DNA of 64,000 nucleotides from Anaerotignum propionicum (GTDB lineage: Bacteria; Bacillota; Clostridia; Lachnospirales; Anaerotignaceae): the NCBI RefSeq assembly GCF_024461735.1, contig NZ_JANGAD010000004.1, positions 1 to 64,000 on the forward strand. The letters are read 5' to 3'. A program made the position numbers and the translations under genes. The notes below the pieces were generated by a model. The model saw only the letters and a program-made list of their open reading frames with translations. It was not told where the DNA came from and did not search any database. This document shows positions 17,101 to 25,689 of the stretch, piece after piece. The stretch's first letter is position 1. Each line of letters begins with the position of its first letter.

Positions 17101-18513
17101 ATGTCAAATATAATGAAAGTAACTACCCCTGTATCAGGATATGAAAATGCTTCCAGAACGAATCCCATTACAACAAACGATCCTAATATTAATAATATAA
17201 CAAATATTAATAAAGTGACAAGACCTGATGGTAAATCTGCAAATGCGGATTACCAACAGAATGAATTTGTTCAAAACCATAAGTCAAACTATGAAGGTTT
17301 TTTGCGTGCTTTAAGAGAAACCCCTTCCATGACGGAGCTGATGGGGGATTTAATGTTCGTAAAACTAGGAAATTTGGTGAATTCAGGAATTGATGAGAAC
17401 TTCGCAGAGGAGATTTCCCGTTTTCTTGAAATGATCAAGCTCTCCAAGGAAGCCCTTGGGGGACATTTAAAAAGTCAGGCTGAGGGGGCAACAAAATTTT
17501 CAGGAGCATTTTTTGATTTTTTAAGAGGCGCCCTTGCCCAATCGAATTCCTCTGAATTAAATTTCAAAATACTTGATTTATTAAAAAAATATAATGATTT
17601 TACCTCTAGTAAGCATATTTTAAATAGCATTGTGATTGATTTGTCTAATTTATCAAAAAGCCTGCCCAAAAGTTATTCCGTTCAGCTTTTGGAAATTACA
17701 AAGCTTTTAGATCAAAATGCAAAGCCCGGTGATGTTTCTAAAAATCTAGAAATATTAAAAAAAGAAATGATTCCCTTCTTATCGAAATATATTAGTTATA
17801 CAAACGATTTTGGTCGGGTTAGAGATTTCATCTCCTCGTTGATGTTAAACATCGCCCGTTATGAAAATGCAAATAAAAATGGATTTATTGATGCATTTGA
17901 AGGCATTATGAATTATAATGTAATAAAGGATAAGCTTGGGAATATAGATTCCCAAACATTTGCTGACGTGTTGATACAGATGCATGGGGCGGATGGCAAG
18001 GGAAATGAGTATAACCAAAAGCTGATTGATATTTTGGAAAGAGGAATAAAGGGAGAAGCTGGCTACGAGAATATAGATATGTTTAAGGGGATATTATCTT
18101 CTATGCTTTTAAACGAAAGTGTTTATGTGCCGTTGCTGCATATGACATTACCCTTAAATGTGGATGGGACGATGATGTTTTCCGAGCTTTGGATTGATCC
18201 TGATGATGAGGAGGGGAAGACGGGGGAGGATGAGAGAAAGGCAAAATTGCTAATTAAGTTTGATATAAAAGACGTGGGATTTTTTGACTTAATTATACTG
18301 CATAGCAAAGGGAAAATCGATATGCAATTGTTCTGTCCGGAAAAGGTTCTTGCTATGGATAAAGGAATCCGTGCAGGGCTGACAGAAATTATGGAGCGCA
18401 ATGGGCTTGCTATCAAATCTATATCAGTAGAGAAAAGCAAAGCGCCAATCAGCATATCCGAAGTATTTCCTAAAATTTATGAAAGGAAAAATACCGTTAA
18501 TGTCAAGATATAG
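17101..18513 (+). CDS. YlqG-like protein with FliK C-terminal-like domain
   Basis: 470 residues with no signal peptide. The first 60 residues are N/T/K-rich and probably disordered; the middle is helical (many L/K/S); the last 130 residues (VPLLHMTLPLNVDGTMMFSE, then KLLIKFDIKDVGFFDLIILH and the C-terminal VEKSKAPISISEVFP) resemble the C-terminal domain of the hook-length protein family. The gene overlaps by 14 bases a gene for a stand-alone FlhB C-terminal-like protein. In Bacillus the ylqG-ylqH pair has the same make-up. Its role in export control is inference. Confidence 0.65.
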   Translation: MSNIMKVTTPVSGYENASRTNPITTNDPNINNITNINKVTRPDGKSANADYQQNEFVQNHKSNYEGFLRALRETPSMTELMGDLMFVKLGNLVNSGIDENFAEEISRFLEMIKLSKEALGGHLKSQAEGATKFSGAFFDFLRGALAQSNSSELNFKILDLLKKYNDFTSSKHILNSIVIDLSNLSKSLPKSYSVQLLEITKLLDQNAKPGDVSKNLEILKKEMIPFLSKYISYTNDFGRVRDFISSLMLNIARYENANKNGFIDAFEGIMNYNVIKDKLGNIDSQTFADVLIQMHGADGKGNEYNQKLIDILERGIKGEAGYENIDMFKGILSSMLLNESVYVPLLHMTLPLNVDGTMMFSELWIDPDDEEGKTGEDERKAKLLIKFDIKDVGFFDLIILHSKGKIDMQLFCPEKVLAMDKGIRAGLTEIMERNGLAIKSISVEKSKAPISISEVFPKIYERKNTVNVKI

Positions 18514-18808
18514 TGATAAAATTAATAAAAAGGCTGTGGCTTTGAAATATGACGGCGATCAAGTGGCTCCTGTGATTGTGGCTTCGGGTATGGGCCATGT
18601 TGCTGAAAAGATTGTAGAGCTTGCTGCTGAAAACCGTGTGCCTGTTTATGAGGATACCTCCTTAGCTACAATTTTATCCAGACTTGAGCTTGGCGCAGAG
18701 GTTCCGGAAGAGTTATATAAAGCAATTGTTGATATATATGTATATTTTTTGAAGTTTTCACCGTCAAATATACGCAGTGCCTCTGAAACGGATACGACTA
18801 AGAGCTAA
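18500..18808 (+). CDS. FlhB C-terminal-like protein (YlqH/EscU-type)
   Basis: 102 residues that align by eye with the cytoplasmic C-terminal domain of FlhB: AVALKYDGDQVAPVIVASGM, AEKIVELAAENRVPVYEDT, LGAEVPEELYKAI. The self-cleavage motif NPTH of full FlhB is absent here (the position reads INKK), and there are no membrane spans. A full FlhB is encoded at 36.0 kb. I chose ATG 18500, with AAAGGAAAAA upstream, over an ATG at 18479 that lacks a site. Because the start lies inside the upstream gene, the two are translationally coupled. The family's role is unsettled. Confidence 0.85.
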   Translation: MSRYSDKINKKAVALKYDGDQVAPVIVASGMGHVAEKIVELAAENRVPVYEDTSLATILSRLELGAEVPEELYKAIVDIYVYFLKFSPSNIRSASETDTTKS

Positions 18809-18857
18809 CGCTTAGGGGCAAACGTAAATAGAAAGGAATCGCTTGGAGGGATAAACA

Positions 18858-19466
18858 ATGTCAATTAAGTGTATTTTATTGGACGAACGAAATAATTTAA
18901 TTGATTATGCGGATTTGAGTTTTTTGGGGAGTGATGATACTTTTTTGGTTCCCTATGAAGAGGTTACGCTAAATCAGTTTCATGCAGGAGATAAGGTTGT
19001 TTTTCAGGTGGAGGATAAGTTTAATCAGATATATGATGCTGATATCACTGAAATTTCCTATGGCAAACTACATTTACAGGAAGTAAGAAATTTGGCACCA
19101 TTATTACATAGAGACGTACGAGTGGAAGTTGAAATGAAATCAACAATTTTCTATTCTGAGGATGGGAAGGATATTCCTGTTGAGGTTCAACTTCGTGATT
19201 TAAGTTGTGGCGGCATGTGTATTGTTTGCCAGGAAGAGTTGAGTAGGGATTATGAGTATGAGTTTTTAGCCAATTGGTTAGATACACCATTTCTGGTGAA
19301 GTTCAAGATATTACGCAAGGAGGAGGCGAATTATAATCAATTTGCCTATGGATGCGAATTTCTTGGTCTGTTAAGAACGCAGGAGTGCCTGTTAAGGGCA
19401 AGTGTATTTAAAATACAGGCAATTAACTACAGACGAAAAAGGATGGATGAAGATGATGCAGTTTAA
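18858..19466 (+). CDS. PilZ-domain protein (YcgR-like)
   Basis: 202 residues. An N-terminal domain of about 80 residues (beta-rich, like the YcgR partner domain) precedes a PilZ domain. The second PilZ motif DxSxxG is intact (Asp114-Ser116-Gly119 in RDLSCGGM). The first motif RxxxR is altered: aligned on RVEV, the first arginine is His84 and the second is Arg88, with an extra Arg85. PilZ domains normally bind cyclic di-GMP and often brake the flagellar motor; binding here may be weaker or changed. Its stop overlaps the start of the giant surface protein gene. RBS CTTGGAGGGA. Confidence 0.85.
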   Translation: MSIKCILLDERNNLIDYADLSFLGSDDTFLVPYEEVTLNQFHAGDKVVFQVEDKFNQIYDADITEISYGKLHLQEVRNLAPLLHRDVRVEVEMKSTIFYSEDGKDIPVEVQLRDLSCGGMCIVCQEELSRDYEYEFLANWLDTPFLVKFKILRKEEANYNQFAYGCEFLGLLRTQECLLRASVFKIQAINYRRKRMDEDDAV

Positions 19467-22400
19467 GAAATCGTTGCACAGTAAACTGAAACGAATGGCC
19501 GCACTTACTTTGACTGTAGCCATGACTGTGACGAGTTTTAGCTTTGTACATACGGAAAACGCATATGCTGCTTCGTTTAATATGGGGAGCGAAAACCATT
19601 GGGCAGAATCCTTTATGCGTAATTTATATAACAGAGGGCTTATGAGTGGGGATAAAAACGGAAATATGAATCCTGATAAGCCTATCACTAGAGCAGAATT
19701 TATTTCAATTATAAACCGTACCTTCGGTTATACCAAAACAGGGAAAACGCCCTTTAAAGACATTAAGGGGACTGAATGGTATGCCAAGGATATTGCTATT
19801 GCCTATAACCAAGGGTATTTTTCCGGCGATGGAAAAGGAACGGCCAATGCCAAGGGGTTGCTAACCCGTGAGCAGGCCATTGCGTTATTGGGCAGAAACC
19901 TGCAAATTGAGGAAATGCCTGGAGCATCCTCTTCTTTTTCAGATAACAACAGTATTGCTAATTGGAGCAGGGGCTTTGTAAATACATCGGCATCAAAGGG
20001 CTTTATTTCAGGCTATAGGGACAATACCTTTAGGCCGGGAAATAATATTACCAGAGCTGAGGTGGCTAAGGTGCTTACAGATGCTGTTGGTGAGCTGGTG
20101 AACCATTCTGGAACAAGAACTTTAGGCACTCAAAATGGAAATGTAACCATAGCTGCTTCCGGGGTCACCCTGAAGGATACTGTAGTTAGGGGAGACCTTT
20201 ATATTACAGGAGGCGTTGGCCTTGGGAGCACGGTTTTTGACAATGTGCTTGTTTTGGGCGAAGTGATTGTAAACGGAACTGGGGAAAGCCAGGCGGGTAA
20301 AAGCAGTATAACCTTTAAAGATTGTACCATTACTAACCTGATCATTCCCGATACAAAGGGTACCATTAAGTCTATTAAGCTAACTGGGAATACAATTGTT
20401 GATGAAACCTTAGTTAAGACCAATGCCTATCTGGAGGAGATGGCCAGCAAAGGCGGCGGTTTTAAAAATGTTGTATTGAATGGACCAGCAAAAACAGCAC
20501 TTCACTTGGCAGGACTATTCGATAAGGTAACTGTGAAGGGACCTCAAAATAATTTGTATGTGGACAAGGATACCGTGGAAAACCTGGTTATTGATGAAGA
20601 GGCTGTAAACAGCAAGGTTTTCTTAGATAGCAATACCTATGTAAATGGAGCTTATTTAGATGTAGGTGTGGATATTTCCGGTACCGGTGAAATTGGATAT
20701 TTAAAAGTGAATTCCGCAGGCAGTAAGATAGAAATGCTACCTGATGATATTGAGGTAAGACCAGGCTTAACTGCCAATGTAAAAGGAAAGAATATGACAA
20801 GCAAGGATGCAGACGAGGCATCTTCCGGCCCTAAAATTTTAGTGGATTATCCCGAGATGGAGGATGTTGGTCCAGGGGATGCAGTGGCTAAGTTTAAAAC
20901 AAATAAGCCCGGCATCATCTATTGGGCGGTTACTCGTTATGAGGATGGCAGAACCAGCATTGATGAATTGATTAAGCCTGGAAAGTATAATACGGAAATC
21001 AAGAAAAATGGTTCTCTTCCAGTGGAGTCAGATAAGGAATACACAGTAAGAATAACAGGACTTGAAATAAACATGGAGTATATCCTGTCGGCAGTTTTGG
21101 TGGATGACAGAGATGATAGAAGCGCCAGAAAAACCGCTAATTTTACTACCATGGATAACAGTAAGCCCGGCTTCTTATCCGGATATCCTCGAATAAAGTC
21201 GGTTACAGATGTAGCAGCTGCCATTGAGTATGTTACCTTAAAGGACAGCGATATGTATTGGGCGGTATATGAAAAGGGGTATCCTGCGCCGGATGCAAAA
21301 GGACTTAAATCTCAAAAGCTTTATGGAGCGGTGAAAAACGGCATAAAAACGAAGTGTTTGAAATATGAGGGGGGAACCCTTGATATTTCAGGCTTGAAGG
21401 AATTAAGCAGCTATGATTGCTATATTTTGTTGTCCGATGGTACCAATGAATCTTCGGTGACAAGACTTTCTTTTAACACATCAGATGCAACACCACCACA
21501 GTTTAACTTAGGTTATCCAAAAATCACTGCGACGGATAAAACAAGTACGGAAATTGGGGTTAGCCTGAATGAAGAGGGGCTAGTTTATTATGCAATTTAT
21601 GAGGGAGGAACCTCCTTCCCTGTGAAGGAGCGGCCTGATGCTGATGCGCCTCTCTTCTCCTCTGACGACGCAAAACAGCAGGTAATCAAAGGAAAAGGTG
21701 CAGAAAAAACAGGTAAGTCCTCTAATATGAAGGCGGATACGGTGACTTTAATAAAGTTATCTGGTTTGAAGCCCGAAGGGGAGTATGATGTTTATTTTGT
21801 AGCTCAGGATAAAAGTGGTAATTTATCGGAAATTAAGAAAGTTTCCATTGAAGCTAAGCCTGATTTTATCACGGGCTATCCCAGAGTACAGTCAATTAAA
21901 AATTTATCTGCTGATATTGCTGTGAATGTAACAAAAAACTGTAAAGCCTATTGGGCAATTCTGCCTAAGGGTAGCATTGCACCCACGGAAGTAAATTTGA
22001 AGGCACAAGTGATTTCTGGTGCCACCAATATGGGAATTCTAGATGACTGCAAGAAGAATGAAGAGAAGGTTTTAACGGTAAGTGGGTTAAAAGAATTTGC
22101 TGAGTATGAGTTTTATATCCTCGTTACTGATGGATTAACAAGCTCCGCAGTAAACAAGCTTGAAATTCAAACGGCAGATTTAACCCCTCCTATTTTTGCC
22201 AATGGATACCCTGCATTGGACAAGGTGGCAGATAAATCGTTGGATGTTAAGTTTAAGGTAAATGAAAATGCAACCATTTATTATGTTTTGTGCAAAAAAG
22301 GGGATACCTTCCCCCTTCCTGCCACTCCCGGCGGAGTACAGCCAACACTGGATTCCGATGAGGCGAAAAATCAGGTTGTGTTGGGCAACAGCGGTCTAAA

Positions 22401-24639
22401 GAACGGTAAGGTAACTGCCAAACAAAACACAGAGGGAAAAATAAGTATCACAGGATTGGCGGCAGAAACGCCATATAATCTTTATATTGTAGCCCAAGAT
22501 AGCTTTAATAATATTTCCAATGTAATTTACATGGACGTAAAAACAGCTGACTTCACAGCACCGAAAGCTGTATTAGAGTTTGAAGAAACCATTAGCGGCG
22601 ATGTGGTTGCAGGAAGTGAAATTCGTATCAAATTCAGTGAAGAGGTTGTGGATAACGCTACAAAGAAAAAGCTCTCTACATTGGATAAATCCGAGCTTGA
22701 GAAAAATATAACTTTGTATGATTTGTCTGCATTAAGAAGGCCTGTAGTTCCCATTGATTTCTCCGAGGTTTTGGTAGAAGATATTGATGGAAAAACTGTG
22801 GTTACCTTCCCTAAAGGAGTACTGGGCTTAAACAGCGGTAACGCATATGAATTTGAGCTGAATAAAATTGCGGATACTTCGGGAAACAGAATGGATGAGA
22901 AAACCTTGCTGCCTTCCTTTAATACTGTGGCGCCTATGGTGGAGATTATGGAAACAGTTTCTTCAGCAGATTTAGACATGTCATTTGAGCTGACACCACA
23001 GGTTACAGAAACAAACGATAATATTTTTTATGACATTGTGTTCCAGAGTAATGAAAAGGTAGGCTTTGAAGTTTATGAAAAGCCAAAGGGCAGTGCAAAC
23101 TTTACAAAAGTCACTTCTGGAGGAAAAAGTGTAGTTATCGTGGAAAAGGGTAAGTCAGTTTCCCTTCAAAATATAAAGGATAAGATTTTTAGTGACCCTG
23201 ATGAAGATAATCAGTATAACTATGAAAGATTTAAAGATTTAAAGCAGACGGAATATGGAATAAAAATTGTTTCAATCAATGGAGATACGGCGAAAAAAGG
23301 GTGGTCCAGCACTGTTATTTTCGGTGTTAAGTGCATCATAGGCGGCAGTTCAGCCTTGAGTCCTGTTTCCGATAATCCTACTGACAGACTTGTGGAAGCC
23401 ATTGGCGCAGGGAAAGTTACAGTTGTAAATTATCCTAAGGATTTCAGCGTGAAGGTTTACTTTACAGATACCATCATACCTGAATTTTCAGTAGGATATC
23501 CTGCCCTTGTAAATGCAGAAGGGGCTAGCAAGGTGGGGGATACTCTGATTCGCCCATTGGTAATGGTAACAAAGCAGTCAACCTTCTATTACTTGATTGC
23601 AAAAGAAGGAACTGTGGTAAACCCCACAGCGGATGGTATTATGAATGGAACATATAAACCGCAAGATGGGGTTTATGGAAGCTTTCCTATTGTAAGTGCA
23701 GAGACAGAGTACGAGTTTAGGATTGAAGGCCTAAAACCCAATGTGAACTACGTAATGTACTGCTTCTTGAAAGGAACGCCGGCAGCAACCTCTCCAATGA
23801 AGGAAATAAAGTTCACCACCGTGTCTGTTGCACCTCCAAAGCTGGATAGTGCATATATTCGGGATAGGTTAGAGAATTCTGCGATTATTGATATTGCTCT
23901 CGACAAGGAAGCGGATATTGATTGGATTGTATTTAATAAGCAGTCCATGCCTTTGGAAACCGTTATAAACGGAGATTTTATTCGAAAGAGAGAGGAAAAT
24001 ATCGCATACAGACCCATTGATTTTGGCTCTGCTACGGCAAAAATCAGTAAGGGTGACACATTAGCCAGAGCAACCATTACGATTAATAACATAGAAAGAA
24101 ATGTATATTACAATTTCTACGCAGTGGCAAAAAGTCCTGCTGGCGGTGGCGATTCCACTATTATTAAGGTAATCAATATTACACCGGCGGATAAAACCAA
24201 GCCAACTGTAATTGCAGATACAGTTATTACAAATTACGGTGATATTTATGCACAAACACCGTATAAGGGCACGCTAACCTTAACTTTCTCTGAACCAATG
24301 TTCTATCTTCCTAAGGAAGAGGCGGCTTTAAAACCGTTGGATGTTACTGTGTTTAAACAGGGACTGGAGATTGGACTTGCGGAAAATGAAGATTCTGGAA
24401 ATATGAAACTTGAAGTAATATCCTTTAAAACAGCAAGTACAGATTCAGGTGAAAGTGCATTAACCTCTGTTACTATAAGGTTTAGCGGAATTTACAATAA
24501 CTCAGTAATTAACTTCCCATATGCTTTATCCGATAAGAATACGAATATCGCAGGTTTCTTGTATATGAAATTTGTTGATAAGGAATTAGAGGGTGGAATT
24601 AGAGCCAAATCCTACTGGACACAGCAATTCATATCGTAA
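19453..24639 (+). CDS. Giant SLH-domain cell-surface protein with tandem beta-sandwich repeats
   Basis: About 1728 residues. Signal peptide with cleavage near AYA-A (residue about 40). Three SLH modules at about 42-220 (HWAESFMRNLYNRGLMSG; YAKDIAIAYNQGYFSG; WSRGFVNTSASKGFISGY, each followed by TRAE/TREQ) anchor it to cell-wall polymer. A beta-helix-like stretch follows, then divergent modules starting (P)xF..GYP and containing Y(W/Y)A(V/I) at about 461, 571, 683, 804, 913, 1343 and 1462, and two Big_5-like units (about 1035 and 1580). Start ATG 19453 fits AGGATGG best; 19447 and 19456 are alternatives. It overlaps the PilZ stop by 14 bases. Function unknown; adhesion or S-layer component is inference. 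Confidence 0.88.
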   Translation: MMQFKKSLHSKLKRMAALTLTVAMTVTSFSFVHTENAYAASFNMGSENHWAESFMRNLYNRGLMSGDKNGNMNPDKPITRAEFISIINRTFGYTKTGKTPFKDIKGTEWYAKDIAIAYNQGYFSGDGKGTANAKGLLTREQAIALLGRNLQIEEMPGASSSFSDNNSIANWSRGFVNTSASKGFISGYRDNTFRPGNNITRAEVAKVLTDAVGELVNHSGTRTLGTQNGNVTIAASGVTLKDTVVRGDLYITGGVGLGSTVFDNVLVLGEVIVNGTGESQAGKSSITFKDCTITNLIIPDTKGTIKSIKLTGNTIVDETLVKTNAYLEEMASKGGGFKNVVLNGPAKTALHLAGLFDKVTVKGPQNNLYVDKDTVENLVIDEEAVNSKVFLDSNTYVNGAYLDVGVDISGTGEIGYLKVNSAGSKIEMLPDDIEVRPGLTANVKGKNMTSKDADEASSGPKILVDYPEMEDVGPGDAVAKFKTNKPGIIYWAVTRYEDGRTSIDELIKPGKYNTEIKKNGSLPVESDKEYTVRITGLEINMEYILSAVLVDDRDDRSARKTANFTTMDNSKPGFLSGYPRIKSVTDVAAAIEYVTLKDSDMYWAVYEKGYPAPDAKGLKSQKLYGAVKNGIKTKCLKYEGGTLDISGLKELSSYDCYILLSDGTNESSVTRLSFNTSDATPPQFNLGYPKITATDKTSTEIGVSLNEEGLVYYAIYEGGTSFPVKERPDADAPLFSSDDAKQQVIKGKGAEKTGKSSNMKADTVTLIKLSGLKPEGEYDVYFVAQDKSGNLSEIKKVSIEAKPDFITGYPRVQSIKNLSADIAVNVTKNCKAYWAILPKGSIAPTEVNLKAQVISGATNMGILDDCKKNEEKVLTVSGLKEFAEYEFYILVTDGLTSSAVNKLEIQTADLTPPIFANGYPALDKVADKSLDVKFKVNENATIYYVLCKKGDTFPLPATPGGVQPTLDSDEAKNQVVLGNSGLKNGKVTAKQNTEGKISITGLAAETPYNLYIVAQDSFNNISNVIYMDVKTADFTAPKAVLEFEETISGDVVAGSEIRIKFSEEVVDNATKKKLSTLDKSELEKNITLYDLSALRRPVVPIDFSEVLVEDIDGKTVVTFPKGVLGLNSGNAYEFELNKIADTSGNRMDEKTLLPSFNTVAPMVEIMETVSSADLDMSFELTPQVTETNDNIFYDIVFQSNEKVGFEVYEKPKGSANFTKVTSGGKSVVIVEKGKSVSLQNIKDKIFSDPDEDNQYNYERFKDLKQTEYGIKIVSINGDTAKKGWSSTVIFGVKCIIGGSSALSPVSDNPTDRLVEAIGAGKVTVVNYPKDFSVKVYFTDTIIPEFSVGYPALVNAEGASKVGDTLIRPLVMVTKQSTFYYLIAKEGTVVNPTADGIMNGTYKPQDGVYGSFPIVSAETEYEFRIEGLKPNVNYVMYCFLKGTPAATSPMKEIKFTTVSVAPPKLDSAYIRDRLENSAIIDIALDKEADIDWIVFNKQSMPLETVINGDFIRKREENIAYRPIDFGSATAKISKGDTLARATITINNIERNVYYNFYAVAKSPAGGGDSTIIKVINITPADKTKPTVIADTVITNYGDIYAQTPYKGTLTLTFSEPMFYLPKEEAALKPLDVTVFKQGLEIGLAENEDSGNMKLEVISFKTASTDSGESALTSVTIRFSGIYNNSVINFPYALSDKNTNIAGFLYMKFVDKELEGGIRAKSYWTQQFIS
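20833..23960 (+). repeat. Divergent tandem beta-sandwich repeats inside the SLH protein
   Basis: Seven protein-level repeats of roughly 110-120 residues, each opening with a GYP (or DYP, AYI) motif about 12 residues before a strand ending in YWAV, YYAI, YWAI, YYVL or YYLI. The DNA has diverged, so this is an old duplication and not a recent one. Confidence 0.75.
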
Positions 24640-24683
24640 GGAAAAAAGTGTTTTGTAAGTTGTGAATAACACAAAAGTTTTTT

Positions 24684-24721
24684 TAGGGCAGACAAATTTG
24701 ATTGTCTGCCCTGCTTTTTTT
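24684..24721 (+). terminator. Terminator after the giant surface protein gene
   Basis: Perfect 10-bp stem GGGCAGACAA / TTGTCTGCCC, 6-base loop, followed by TGC and seven T. The remaining stretch to 24960 is AT-rich and shows no gene. Confidence 0.93.
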
Positions 24722-24960
24722 ATAGAAAGAGAAAATGAATTGTTTCAGATAGTATGAGGAAATGCTGCCTGCTTCTTAATGGAAGGGTGATATTTTAGTA
24801 TACTTAGGCGTAGGATTGGTCGATTTTTTATAATTAAATATTTTTAAAATAATTATAACTTTGTGATTATGTGTGGATTTTATGTTGACTGGTTATAAAG
24901 CTTAGAAGTGCACTGGCAGTTGCTTATAGAAGTAATTGAAATCACTTACCCCTTTATTAT

Positions 24961-24998
24961 AATAAAAAAAGCCCAAAAAACCTTGGTTTTCTGGGCTT
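24961..24998 (-). terminator. Terminator after tRNA-Arg
   Basis: On the minus strand AGCCCAGAAAACC / GGTTTTTTGGGCT forms a stem (with G-U pairs) followed by a T-run; it lies 8 bases after the tRNA. Confidence 0.85.
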
Positions 24999-25005
24999 TT
25001 CTTTC

Positions 25006-25078
25006 TGCACTCTACAGGATTCGAACCTGCGGCCTTTCGGTCCGGAGCCGAACGCTCTATCCCCTGAGCTAAGAGTGC
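25006..25078 (-). tRNA. tRNA-Arg (CCG)
   Basis: 73 bases. Acceptor GCACTCT/AGAGTGC, anticodon stem TTCGG/CCGAA with loop CTCCGGA giving anticodon CCG, T arm GCAGG-TTCGAAT-CCTGT, discriminator A, no encoded CCA. Confidence 0.96.
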
Positions 25079-25094
25079 ACAAACTGCACTGTAT

Positions 25095-25123
25095 ATTTTA
25101 CATTGATTAAGATGGGATGTCAA
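25095..25123 (-). promoter_or_regulatory. Sigma-A promoter of tRNA-Arg
   Basis: Minus strand: TTGACA (25123-25118), 17-base spacer, TAAAAT (25100-25095), ending 16 bases ahead of the tRNA. Confidence 0.8.
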
Positions 25124-25689
25124 ACGATTATTGGGTTATTTTTTATGAAATGTTTGAAAAACAATGAATTCAAGCAAATTGACGTTTTACATCAGTAATT
25201 TTTACGCCTGTCGGGTATTTTTACTAATACAAAAATGTATTTTTTTGTTATTTTGTGTGATGTTATTGTATAAAAATGGAGAACGAATTATATAGGAAGA
25301 AACAAATAACAAACCATCACGGTTAGATAATAAATATTCAAAAACTAATTATTAAATGCGAGGCCTTTCTATTGAAAAAGAGGGGGCATTATGCTACTAT
25401 AGATATGTTATTAGCTGAATTTGGCATATATTGACGATGTATGCATAGAAGTGGTTATTTATTAACAAATGTAATGTTTTGGAAAAATGCAGTGAGGATG
25501 AATACATTTATATCACTTATGAAAATTATGAATAGTTTAGCTAAAAAAATTTAGAAATAATGTAATAAAAACTTCTCGTGCAATTATTTTTTATCCAAAT
25601 CGGGGAGTAATAAATATGAAATGACAGAAGGTAATTTTACAAGTTTTCAATGGTGTTATGTTAAGCATTATGTTTAAGGGGGTGATTGC
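25124..25689 (+). other. Long intergenic region and leader of the main flagellar operon
   Basis: No convincing gene. It holds the promoter at 25372-25400 and then a leader of about 280 bases. A 37-codon frame at 25441-25554 has no ribosome binding site. The leader has a weak ACTTCTC/GGGGAGT hairpin (about 25570-25608). I looked for the conserved core of the cyclic di-GMP-I riboswitch and did not find it. Confidence 0.5.
25372..25400 (+). promoter_or_regulatory. Sigma-A-like promoter upstream of the fliK-cheV run
   Basis: TTGAAA (25372-25377), 17-base spacer, TACTAT (25395-25400). It is the best promoter match between tRNA-Arg and fliK. Confidence 0.6.

Noticed and set aside
25441..25554. 37-codon frame in the leader ahead of fliK
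   Set aside because: No ribosome binding site and no recognisable sequence; the composition is what an AT-rich leader gives by chance.
25570..25608. Possible riboswitch or attenuator hairpin before fliK
   Set aside because: Only a weak 7-bp stem with G-U pairs; the conserved cores of cyclic di-GMP, T-box or other common riboswitches are not seen.
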